NCBI GenBank assembly: GCA_000226015.1
Contig: JH153470.1
Span: 1,770 to 44,534, forward strand
Direction of reading: 5' to 3'
DNA length: 42,765 nt
Source: Mnemiopsis leidyi
Lineage: Eukaryota > Ctenophora > Tentaculata > Lobata > Bolinopsidae
Made by a program: the position numbers and the translations under genes. Positions 20,807 to 31,045 of the stretch are shown piece by piece; position 1 is the stretch's first letter; each line of letters opens with the position of its first letter. The notes beneath the pieces were generated by a model. That model searched no databases. It saw only the letters and a list, made by a program, of their open reading frames with translations, and had not been told where the DNA came from.

Positions 20807-22859
20807 GATTACAGCAGGAAGTTTATTGCTACGATATCAAGGCAGTCTTGGGGGTGAGGTGGAAGTGCAGAAATGTTCCACTGAAAGATCCGAGTTTTAC
20901 TGAGAGTTAATCCTATCTGTTTAGCTTCTCTGTCTACCCTAATTATACCTATAGATATTTGGCGAAACAGATAGGATTTACTAGGATTTACAATATGTAC
21001 TTCTGTCATCTTTGTAACATTTCAACAATTATACGTTTATTCACTTTGTAACCTCACCCATTCTTCAGTCAGAACTTTAACTTCTTAGAGAGGTTTTAGT
21101 TTTGCACTTTGCAGCTTTTACTTTTCCATTCCCTTTTTCGTGTTTATGATCCTAAGCTGTAAGGGGTCTATGAGATTACGTAATTTAACAATAGGTTCTT
21201 GAAAAATCAGATCACTTTTAAATCAAATTGACAGGTGGGTAAGACTCCGATTGACCTTGCATCTTTTCTGGAGTCGATAGTGGTTTTACTCTCTTTCGAT
21301 GCAGGTATATGGAATTAGGATATGCATAACCTAATACATAGCTCGTGTTGCGTAGAGTGTTGAAAACAGAAAATCACCGTTATTTTCAATAATCTTGTGT
21401 GTTGGTTCTTGGGATTGTAAATTTCGTATTATTCCATCTACTGTCTGATTACATTTAAGGAATTGAGGTGATCTAAACAGGTTTAATTCAGGGTATACTT
21501 CAGAATCAATATACCGATTCAGTCCCGCAGTGAGGATGATTTGTATTTGGAGCCACCTGGTTTTTTGTCTGTCGTGCGACTACCTCCTTTAGCTGAATCA
21601 ATCCCGATAGTTCCTCGTTTCCGTTCTTTTAAACTATCACAGCTTGATACACTGTATTTAATTAATTAATTGCAGCCAGAGCAAAAACTAATTACATACA
21701 TCTCTCCTACTCTCTCTCTCTCCCTCTCTCTCTTTCTCACAACTCAAGGTAAAAAAATATTCTATGATAAACTGACCTTCCACCACCTGAAAATCTTGAC
21801 TTCCTGCGAACTCTTATCTCTGCTTGTCTTAAAGTATTCAACTCAAAATACTCCTGGTTACCAGTTGATATACTTTCGTCCCAAGTTCTCCGACATACCA
21901 AACTACCATGAAACTGAAAGAATCGCCGATAAAATTCCCTCCATATCTATATAAAAGAGAAATTAATTTTCTCATTCTGTTAACCTAAATTTAAGACATG
22001 AAACTCAACAGTAACTGGAGTTGCTGATCAGTTCAGCTCTGAAGATGTTCAAGAATCAAATCTTTCACATCATCACCGGTCTTATTTCTTGCTCCACCAC
22101 TGTGACTGAATGTGAGCTACTCATGCTTCTTCTTCAAAACCGTTCTCACCCTCTTCACTGTTATCCCTAATGTCTGCACACCTGCTCTTTTTAATTCTCA
22201 GCATTCATCAGGTATGGTGGATTGTATACTTTCGATTGTTCCTCTTTGGCTGTGTTTAATTAACGCGGGGCAGACACGGGGGCCGAGTATGCAGTTTCAG
22301 TCGGCACATTGTCGTTCACTCGTATCCCTACAAGTACAACCGCTAAATAGTTCTTGTTATTGTACGAACGCTTTTTGACTCTGACTGTTACATTGTCTCG
22401 TTCCCGAAGAATTATGGTGTTGTTAAGTAAAAATGTGTTGTATATTTTTTAGATTCTTTTTTTCAATTTTATAAACTTATCGATGACGTGGCGTAAAAAT
22501 TCAGTCTTATAGTCCCTGCGATAACACAGTATCTGGTTTGGATAAAGTTGGTTCATTTACAGTCATGTGAAAAATTAAGCTTTAACCAACCTTTAACGCC
22601 GGAGGCATGACAATAAATTGAATTGAATTATTAGATTATTAAATTAAATTATTGTAGACAATGAGGTCAATATTAGATTTTTCATTCTCTATATCTAATA
22701 TTGTGAAACTTGTTTTTTCCTTACCCGGGTCTGCTTAAAATTCTACAAGGCCCTCAATACTGTAGCTAAACTGGTTCTTGGGAGTGGACATATGAAATGT
22801 TGAATGTTGTAATTCACTTTAATAATGTTTCAAGATAGCATTAGATCTAAAAATACATG
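20807..22859. other. Long non-coding stretch
   Basis: No supported gene in about 2 kb. A CT-rich microsatellite occupies about 21705-21740. The few open frames are short and without recognisable motifs. Confidence 0.45.
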
Positions 22860-23130
22860 TGATTAACGGGTGGGGGTACACCCAGCACGTACACTCCAAC
22901 CACGATCTTATATGCCTTTCCGTTTGCAGCTTCATCCATTAAGCACTTATCCTCAACAAAAGTTCCGATTTGTAGAGTGTAGATGGAATTATCTTTCGTT
23001 ATTTGTGTATAAAGTTATCAATTCAACTATAAGTAAATAGCGAGTCAAAAATGTCATGCGTGTCCTCTGCCAGCGTTGTCCTTGAAAACCATGATTGTTC
23101 TTCCTGTAGACCGTCCGATTCAAGCTTTCA
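22860..23130 (-). repeat. Diverged copy of the 20.1-20.4 kb sequence
   Basis: Segments such as cctctgccagcgttgtcct, cctcaacaaaagttccg and a gattaacgggtggggg-like stretch occur in the same order as in 20110-20410. The encoded motifs (TTI-V--DNAGR, then GTFVE-K-LM---NGK) are recognisable, but frames are broken. Confidence 0.6.
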
Positions 23131-23608
23131 TTTTTTAAGATAGGACCATATTTTGTGAAAAAGGAAGACGGATCGAAGTTTTCACTTAGAAAGTTATTCC
23201 TCTCTTCCTTGGAAGTATGGCGACTGGAAACTTTCTTATTAAAGGACGAGTAAATTTTCTCAATAATATATCGAAGTTTTCTGTCCGCCTCAATAGTGTT
23301 TCCATAATCCAATCCATTCCAATCAAGTGGAGAATGGGTCAAAACAAAGTTTAAAATTGTACGTACAAACTGCACATTAGCTTTAAATGTAGGCACCTTT
23401 AGATTTTTCTCCTGTATCCAATCAAAGTGTTAAAATTTATGCTCCCTATGGAAGCACCTAATGAATTCACAGTTTTTCGAGAGGTGCTGGAAAAATGAAG
23501 TTTCAATAATTTGAACAAAAAGCCGTTAGACATGTACTTCCCGCTTGGAGTACAGTTGGTAATTTCTCCGTATCTTAACGTCATTTTCCCCTTTGAAATA
23601 AAAATCAT
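22989..23608 (-). pseudogene. Unknown ORFs in two frames (possible element protein)
   Basis: Two adjacent minus-strand frames, 23608-23399 and 23396-22989, look like one interrupted reading frame. The second is a 135-codon ORF with a charged central part (KLRYIIEKIYSSFNKKVSSR) and an end that runs into the copy of the 20-kb motif in another frame. I recognise no domain. A decayed multicopy element protein is the most economical view. Confidence 0.25.
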
Positions 23609-24290
23609 TACTCCCTGAAATCAAAATCTCATAAATTTGAACTCCTCACTTCATCTAAAATTCACTATATCCCAAAGTATAAAAATGAAACTCTTTATCT
23701 CAAATTTATTGATAAAAGATTCATAGATGATATGTTGATATTTACAGATACCTGTGAAGAGGATCCAGAGAAGGATGTGTAGTCAGATACGTTTTCACTT
23801 TCAGGAGATTTAGGAATTAAAAAGTTGAGAGGACGAGAAGCGGTGTATCTAGGGATTAGATTTCAGCGTCAGGGAGATCTTGGTCGTCGTCCGAGATCAC
23901 AATGATCTACGATCCGGTAAAGGGGGCTGGACTGGGACATGAGGAGCTGATGGTTGGATCCTGAAGTTCAGGAGCTGTAGAGGAGGAATCACAAACTTGA
24001 CAATCAGCCATTATGATGGAAATTAATATCTTAAATAAAAGTAAAATTAAAGTAAATTCCAACATTGTAAAAAATGTCTTAACTCAAATCTCTTTAACCT
24101 TAGCGTTCTTTAATTGTATCTTAACGTCATTTTCCCCTTTAAGTTTAAAATTAAAATCATAACTCCCTAAAATTAAAATCGCTCAAGTTTGAACTCCTCA
24201 CTTCATCTAAAATTCACTATATCCCAAAGTATAAATATCAAACTCTTTATCTCAAAATCTCTTGAACTCTACCCTTTCAAACAAGATTCT
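23570..24290. repeat. Repeat family R, copy 1 plus a partial copy
   Basis: A partial copy (about 23570-23705) is followed by a fuller one (about 23830-24290). Shared marks are gtatctagggattagat, tcagcgtcagggagatc, caatcagccatta and ttaattgtatcttaacgtca. On the minus strand the copies begin a short frame, MADCQVCDSSS..., that stops soon. Other copies lie at 24.5-25.1, 29.5-30.3 and 30.96 kb. Confidence 0.8.
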
Positions 24291-24514
24291 TTTTATGAAA
24301 ACTTTTTTTCCAACAAAACTTCTTGAAATTAAGCCCTTCTTCTAACACTCTTCTTTATTCCCTCAAATCTTTTAAAACTGTCCCCCTTTTGCTTTTTTAA
24401 CAGTTAATGAAACAAACATTTTTATTTTATTAGCAGTGTAATCAATCAATATAATATATAATCATGAAATTTCGTAAATAGTTCATTAACTATTAAGGTA
24501 TCTAGTAATATTAT

Positions 24515-25080
24515 CTCACAACAATCTCTCTATTTCCTCTAACTTCTCACCCTTAATCACAATTGCTCTTGCACTAGTGCATTTTTACATGAAATAAAAC
24601 TTAAGGACGATAGGGTAATAGTTCACAAAAATAGAGAGAAGCGGTGTATCTAGGGATTAGATATCAGCGTCAGGGAGATCCTGGTCGTCGTCCGAGATCA
24701 CAATGTTCTACGATCCGGTAGAGTGGGCTGGACTGGGACATGAGGAGCTGATGGTTGGGTCCTGGAGTTCGGGAGCTGAAGAGGAGGAAGCACAATTAGA
24801 ACAATCAGCCATTATTATGGAAATTATTATCTTAAATAATGATTAAATTAAAGTACATACCAACATTAAAAAAATGTCTTAACCCAAATCTCTTTAACCT
24901 AAGCGTACTTTAATTGTATCTTAACGTCATTTTCCCCTTTAAAATAAAAATCATAACCTCTTAAAATTAAAAACTCTTAAATTTGAACTCCTCGCTTTAT
25001 CTAAAATTCACTGTATACCAAAGTAGAAAAATCAAACTCTTTATCTCAAAATCTCTTGAACTTTACCCTTTTTAACCCGT
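24515..25080. repeat. Repeat family R, copy 2
   Basis: This copy matches copy 1 across the gtatctagggattagat to catcttaacgtca core and also shares about 120 bp of upstream sequence (tttcctctaacttctcaccc, ttgctcttgcactagtgcat) with copy 3. The minus-strand frame starts MADCSNCASSSSAPELQDPT. Confidence 0.8.
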
Positions 25081-25222
25081 ATAAACCCAAGCCCCCTAGA
25101 CCTTCGACAATTCTTTTCACCTTTTAAGAGGTATATCACAGAGTGCTAATGTTGTATATCGGTCGTGGGTTCTTACTGACGAACAATTGAAATCCTTAAA
25201 CGAACAATTGAAACGAACAATT

Positions 25223-25704
25223 GAAACTCTTAAATCATATACCTAAAGGCTATTATTATTGTTAGTATAGTAAATCATATCAACAATAAAATCATAGATT
25301 AATATATAACAGCTAACTAGAATATCAGTGAAGGAAAGAAGTTGCTACCACTTTTAGTTTTTAGTTATAATGGTGTCGTCTATATTGAAACTCTTAAATC
25401 ATATACCTAAAGGCTATTATTATTGTTAGTAAATCACATCAACAATAAAATCATAGATTAATATAAAACAGCTAACTAGAATATCAGTGAAGGAAAGAAG
25501 TTGCTACCACTTTTAGTTTTTTAGTTATAATGGTGTCGTCTATATTGAAACTCTTAAATCATATACCTAAAGACTATTATTATTGTTAGTAAATCATATC
25601 AACAATAAAATCAAAGATTGATATAAAACAGCTAACTAGAATATCAGTGAAGGAAAGAAGTTGCTACCACTTTTAGTTTTTTAGTTATAATGGTGTCGTC
25701 TATA
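25223..25704. repeat. Three tandem units of about 160 bp
   Basis: Units start with gaaactcttaaatcatatac at 25223, 25387 and 25547, with lengths of about 164, 160 and 158 bp and few differences. Each unit ends in tggtgtcgtctata. In the third unit this runs directly into the terminal inverted repeat of the adjacent MITE-like element. Confidence 0.9.
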
Positions 25705-26010
25705 AGCGACGCCAGGCGTGTCTGTGACCGGTTTTGGCAGAAATTGGTTGCCCACTGATTTTTCAGCGGTCAAGTAGCCGTCTTTTGCGCTTATTTTGCG
25801 ATAAAAACGTTTTCAATGTATTATCGTATTAATGTAGCTACTGTAGAATGATCCATATATTGTATAGTGCATTATACACTGTATGTGCAAGAAGTAACCG
25901 GACCTTAATATACTCCTTTTGTGAACTATTGTACAGTTTACAGTTACATCAAGGCATTTTGTGCAAATCTTCTTCAAATAGCACACTCAACGTCGCTTAT
26001 AGACGACATC
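25693..26010. mobile_element. MITE-like element with 18-bp terminal inverted repeats
   Basis: tgtcgtctataagcgacg at the left end is matched by its exact reverse complement, cgtcgcttatagacgaca, at the right end, about 318 bp apart. There is no ORF inside. The left arm overlaps the end sequence of the neighbouring tandem units. I could not see a clean target duplication. A non-autonomous DNA transposon is the likely identity; its autonomous partner is unknown. Confidence 0.6.
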
Positions 26011-26443
26011 AATTTTGACCTACATGTTGGGATTTAATTTTAAATTTTTTCGATACAAATGAAGTTAGAGTAAGACAAGTTCATTACGTAAGGATAAGAA
26101 TTGTTAAAAATAATAGTTATTTGAATAATTGATATTTAATTTAAACTAAAAAACAGTGGAAATTGCAACTGATTAGAATATTTAGTGCATTTTGTGTAAA
26201 ATTAACATAAATAAAATGACAATAACATACTAAAATTTATTTAACATAGCGAATAAATTTAAAATTGACTGCGAACATTTAGGAAATGATTTACATAGTA
26301 AACAACAATCTCTATGGCTAAGATCATGGAGTGAGTAAAATTAACATAATAACGTTAACATAGTAAAAATTTTACTATAACATTAACATAGCGAGTAAAA
26401 TTTACTGATCATTTAAATATTAAATATGTCTACATGGCTAAAG
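26011..26443. other. AT-rich 3' flank of the piggyBac gene
   Basis: No gene seen. It contains short repeats of the type aacattaacatagcgagtaaaa around 26340-26400. No convincing piggyBac terminal repeat was found. Confidence 0.4.
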
Positions 26444-28155
26444 CTAAGATCGTCCAGATTTTCGGCTGTGGAATGGAGTAAAACACTTGTAATGAACAGC
26501 AACATTACACTTAGAACACTTGTGTCCGGCCGAATTATTCCCACAATATGCACACCTGGTCTTCTTGTCTTTGGGTTCGAGGTAGTGACCTTGGTTATCA
26601 TATCTTACTGATTCTACCACTCTTTTCTCAACTCTCGTCCTTCCAAATCGATACAAGTCTTGTCCGACAGGTGGAGCAGCAGATTTTCCAAATGAGGTTA
26701 GATATGTTTGTACCATCGGCCTCAGGAAATTAAGGAAGGAGCACTTTTCCTGACCACTTGTCATCCTGTAGAGTACGTAATTGTTGTGAACAGACACTTG
26801 TAACAACCAAAGCCCGATTGGAAAATACCACTTTTTGCTTCTTATAGATGGTCTAGTCGTGGAAACACGATAATCCTGCAGATCTGTACCTCCCATGCTT
26901 GTATTGTATAAACTCACTGAAGCTGGGCAATCAACCTTGATGACTTCATTCGTCTTTCTGCACCATCTCTCTACAGAGGAAGTCTGTTGACTGCCAATAC
27001 AGTTGGAGCCAATAGTTGTGACCCCATTATCTCTCCACCTGACAAACACCATCCCGCCCTGCTTGGAAGAACCTGTGTAAGTGTACATTTCGCCCCGGGT
27101 TCCTGTCTTCTTCATATCTGGAAGAGGACAATGTTCAAGTCTGTCAGAACGGAATGTTCCAGTGGCAAGGATGCCTCTCCGGGAGAGTTCTACTAACAGC
27201 TTTGGAGAATTGAAAAAGTTATCTGTAAACAAATGAAACGTGTCAGTAGTTTGTGATTTTAAGGAATCTACTAGCGATAGGACAACACTCCCACCCAAAC
27301 CGAAATCCTCAGTGTACTTTTGCTTAGAACCACCAGCTCCTTGATATACGTTAAACTGATGCAAGTAGCCACTAGGAAAGTTCAGACACCATGCTTTATA
27401 GCCGAACCTGACAGATTTGTTCCTCATAGATTGTTTCAGTGCTCCGCCATACTTACCAAAATAGGGTATCATAGCTTCGTCTACGTCTCCTTTGATGTCG
27501 TTGGGCGAGAACTTAATGAATAGTTCATTAAGTTTGTTGATTACCGGGCGTACTTTGGCACACTTGTCACCGCTGGATAGAAAAGAGTTGGTATCTTTGT
27601 CGTAAAATTACTTCATGATATCCTCGAACCGATTTCTAGTCATATCTGATGAAATAGCGATATTGTGTGTGTCAGAGGCACACTCCCAATACATCCTTTT
27701 GCTTCGGCACTTCACATACCCGCTGAGAAGAATAATCGAAAAGAACACTTTCAATTCGTTCAAGGATACTCTAAAATGCGGATCGTTTTTTTCAGCAGCA
27801 TACTTCTCTGTAAAGGCTTTAATCATCATCAGGACTTCATCGGAGAAAAATAAAGATCTGCTATTTCATGTGGAGAGTAGTCCTTATTCGTATCTATCAA
27901 ATCCCGGTCATAGCTTGCAGACAATGTCGGGAGATTGGACTTGTAGTCATTGTATCCCTGAAATATACGTTTCATAACATTACAGTCCTTCTTAGTCCAT
28001 TTGCTAACAGCAGGGGTGGGCTTAGCCTTTTTATTTCCCTTGGCCTTGCTTGAGGGTTGAGTGTCTGGAACTTCTGGTTCTTGGGCTGTATTGCCTAAAC
28101 TCTGATCGTCCGTCCTTCCACAGTGGTTAGTTGAAGTCAATTCACCTTGATCCAT
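26444..28155 (-). pseudogene. piggyBac-type transposase, two disruptions
   Basis: Read from 28155, the frame opens with an N-terminal polar region and the family's early motifs (HEIADLYFS; FFSIILLSGYVKC). A frame change occurs at about 27840, beside a T run, and one in-frame stop lies at 27608-27610. The frame then continues without a break to 26444. The catalytic Asp residues are in place: DEAMIPYFG, HLFTDNFFNS and GGTDLQDY. The C-terminus has the Cys-rich zinc-binding domain (CAYCGNNSAGHKCSKCNVAV then HYKCF). Total length of about 570 codons is normal. Only two lesions suggest a recent arrival, or sequencing error at the T run. No TTAA-flanked termini were identified. Confidence 0.85.
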
Positions 28156-29500
28156 TGTTAAGTCCTGCCTTTGCTTAACTTTACTAATTTAGTTGACATT
28201 TAGAATGAATAGTGACCGTGCTGATGGATTATGGCAGATTCTTACAAGGGACGAGGAATAAAAGGATTTCGATGATTAAGGTAACTTAGTGTTCAGATAG
28301 TTCGGTAGAGACTTAAGATGTTATGCTCCGGTTATGCTCAGGCTATTAGATTTAGGGTGATGAATAGGAACTGCTATAAAGGATTGGCCAGATTTCAGAC
28401 TGATATTTATTTGATGGGCTCCTTGTCAGAAACCTGGCCCATTAGTAATTTGTAGTTATAATTGTTTATAAGTGAAAAGGTAAATTGGGAATTTTGTCGC
28501 GGGTATAGGTAATAGGTATTCAAGCCTTCACGGCTCTGGAAGCAGATTTGAATTCATTTCTTATAATTAGTATAAAAGTTTGGCGATAGTAACATTTGCT
28601 ACGCAAGAAATAGACGCATTTAACAAGGGGAAAATGAATAATCAAAATATATAACAAGAGCATGGTAATACTGTCAATAAAATGATAAAAGTAACAAACA
28701 AGAGACCACGGCGACGATCAATAAATCTATATACGATCAATAAATCTATGTGTCCTTGGTTGAACTGTCCTAGGAAGAGAGATAAACTAATTGGATCAGG
28801 ACGATCACCAACTGAGGCTGGCAACTCGGGGCGATTAGCAGTAGGAAGTTTAGCGACATCGAACAGACTTTATAGAGAGCTAGTAGTAGTCTTGGACAGT
28901 AGTAGTAATCTTGGGTAGTAGTAGTGGTCTTGGAAAGTAGTAGTAGTCTTTACAATGTGATTGGGACCAGAATTAACCGGGTTAACGAGAGCAATGAGCT
29001 TAGGGATATGAGGGGACTGGACCAAGGATTAGGGAACCGAGACCATAGGGGAATGGACTGGGAGCCTAAGCGTAATTGACACACAATAGAAGGGAGTTCG
29101 GTCTTGGGGTAGAGGGTGCTCTCGTAACCCGGTTAGAGGCTTGCCAGGGAAGAGGGAAAGACAGTCATATCTAGCTCGGAGTCAGGGGCGAAGGAGTGTC
29201 GGTAATGGAGTATCAGTCAGGAGAAGCCGGGTAAGACAACAGTCTGACACACAGAGCTGTCCCCTCTGAACCACGGCTGGGAATGAATCCGCCATTTGTT
29301 TCGTGCATCCGTCTTATAAAGTCCGAGTCACGTTGTGCTCCGGAGCCGGTGTACCCTAAGGTCTTCTTATCAGCACCATCCCGTCTCGAAAAAACCCGTT
29401 AATACTCGTTTAAAACCCGTTACTATACTCTTTTGGCAATAATTTAAATGATAACGATAAGAAAACCACTAAATTGAAACATTGAGTTATTGAATTATTG
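28156..29500. other. Non-coding, with a TAGTAGTAG minisatellite
   Basis: No supported gene. About 28870-28950 is a short array of variants of agtagtagtagtcttgga. The palindrome ttaaccgggttaa near 28975 carries TTAA sites but no matching partner was seen. Confidence 0.5.
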
Positions 29501-30345
29501 AATTATTCTTATTCTATCTCACAACACTCTCTCTCTCTATTTCCTCTAACTTCTCACCCTTTATCACAATTGCTCTTGCACTAGTGCATTTTTACATGAA
29601 ATAAAACTGAAGGACGTTAGGGTAATAGTTCACAAAAATAGAGAGAAGCGATTTATCTAGGGATTAGATTTCAGCGTCAGGGAGATCTTGGTCATCGTCC
29701 GAGATCACAGTGATCTATGATCCGGTAGAGGGGGCAGGACTGGGACATGAGGAGCTGATGGTTGGGTCCTAGAGCTCGGGAGGTCCATCGTTTCCGTTTC
29801 TAGGGTTTCCGTTTCCAGGGTATCCTGACACTCAGGTTGCGGTTCCTTGGGTTCGTGGCTGCTGGTGGATGTGGCTGGAGTAGGTTTGTATCGTTTGGGG
29901 TCGCAGTAAACGGGTTTTTGACCCTCCGGTGTGGGGTTTGCTCCACAGAAGAAGCAAAAGATGTTTTTGCTGCTCTGCTTAGTCTTGCAGGAATAACAAA
30001 ACACCGAGTCACGTGGTCTTAAGTCCAAGCCGCACATAACACAGAAGCGATTATAATGATTATTGTATTTTTTACACCCTGAACATTGTTTGTTGTTTCG
30101 TTCTGTTCGGAACCGGTTCGTTGCCTTAGGCATTGCGTCCATGTTCTAAGATAGATTAATGTTAGTTTACGAATAAACGATTAAGTTCCAATTAAGATTG
30201 TTGGAGGAAGAACAAACTGGACAATCAGCCATTATGATGGAAATTATTATCTTAAATAATAATAAAATTAAAGTACATCCCAACATTAAAAAACTGTCTT
30301 AACTCACATCTCTTTAACCTTAGCGTAATTTAATTGTATCTTAAT
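29500..30345. repeat. Repeat family R, copy 3, split by a 410-bp insert
   Basis: The two halves, 29500-29790 and about 30200-30345, match the continuous copy 2. Between them is a sequence containing a zinc-ribbon ORF. On the minus strand the break falls within the MADC...SSS frame, next to where copies 1 and 2 read tcttcagctcccgaac. Confidence 0.75.
29705..30142 (-). CDS. Zinc-ribbon protein of 145 aa, chimeric C-terminus
   Basis: The first 75 residues have four CxxC pairs: CSGC, CVMC, CYSC and CFFC. This is the pattern of a double zinc ribbon. A Pro/Thr/Glu-rich tail follows (ETETLETETMDLPSS). The last about 25 residues lie inside repeat R and are read in another frame than the R ORF, so the protein end is chimeric. 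The Met at 30142 begins just inside the inserted segment. Function is unknown; it could be an exon captured by the repeat element or part of the element itself. Confidence 0.5.
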   Translation of the reverse strand: MDAMPKATNRFRTERNNKQCSGCKKYNNHYNRFCVMCGLDLRPRDSVFCYSCKTKQSSKNIFCFFCGANPTPEGQKPVYCDPKRYKPTPATSTSSHEPKEPQPECQDTLETETLETETMDLPSSRTQPSAPHVPVLPPLPDHRSL

Positions 30346-30955
30346 AATAATAATACAGAAAACGGCTCTGCTTGGTTCAGCACACATCCTTCGGAAGGTC
30401 CTTGAGATCTAAGGATTCTCCTTGTATGGTGACCCCTTAACTTTTATATTTTAATTCTATTGTCACCTTACTGGTTGGGTTTATTTATGTTGTTCATTTT
30501 GTGTTTGTTCTTGGATGTTCCTTTTTGTTATTTATTCATTGTACTTAGTAGTTTACATTGTTTGTAGTTGTTACATAGTGTTGTATATTTGTAATGTTAC
30601 TGCTTTTTTTTCTGTGGTTGCTGTTTTTGGGTTACATCGTGTCCTCAAAAAAGGAACATTGGAAAAAATTGTAAGAAAGAAAGAAAAAAAGGAAATAAGG
30701 ACATTAGTTGATTGAAAGCTAGGTTCTTGGTTAATAGATCGATGAGGACAAACAAGTGATTTTCTTGTATTATACTTTCCTCCTGCTCTCTCTGTACATA
30801 CTCTCTGCTCTACTTCTGTATTTACATTTTCTGTTATATATCTTTTCCATCCCCCTTTCCCTAGGGTCAGCTGACTCCGGATCGGGGGATTAACCACCGA
30901 CGGTATTGGGCTTCCCTAGCCATCGAGACCTCTATTTGAGATCCACTATAATAAT
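30345..30955 (+). mobile_element. Possible LINE 3'-end insertion between two R copies
   Basis: About 600 bp are bounded by ataataataa-type tracts on both sides, between the tail of R copy 3 and the start of R copy 4. The insert ends with a C/T-rich 3' part and a short ataataata tail, as many 5'-truncated LINEs do. It has no reverse transcriptase coding left. Orientation is from the tail only. Confidence 0.35.
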
Positions 30956-31045
30956 AATGGTTGGGTCCCAGAGCTCGGGAGCCGAAGAGGAGGAAGCATA
31001 AACTGAACAATCAGCCATTATGATGGAAATTATTATCTTAAGTAT
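30955..31045. repeat. Repeat family R, copy 4 fragment
   Basis: Matches the ggttgggtcc to ttattatctta part of copies 1-3, including caatcagccattatgatgga, and then ends. Confidence 0.75.

Noticed and set aside
28970..28990. piggyBac terminus at a TTAA palindrome
   Set aside because: ttaaccgggttaa has TTAA sites, but no matching inverted terminus was found on the other side of the transposase.
30515..30715. Hydrophobic 66-codon frame
   Set aside because: It comes from T-rich sequence in the probable LINE 3' end; no motif or second copy supports it.
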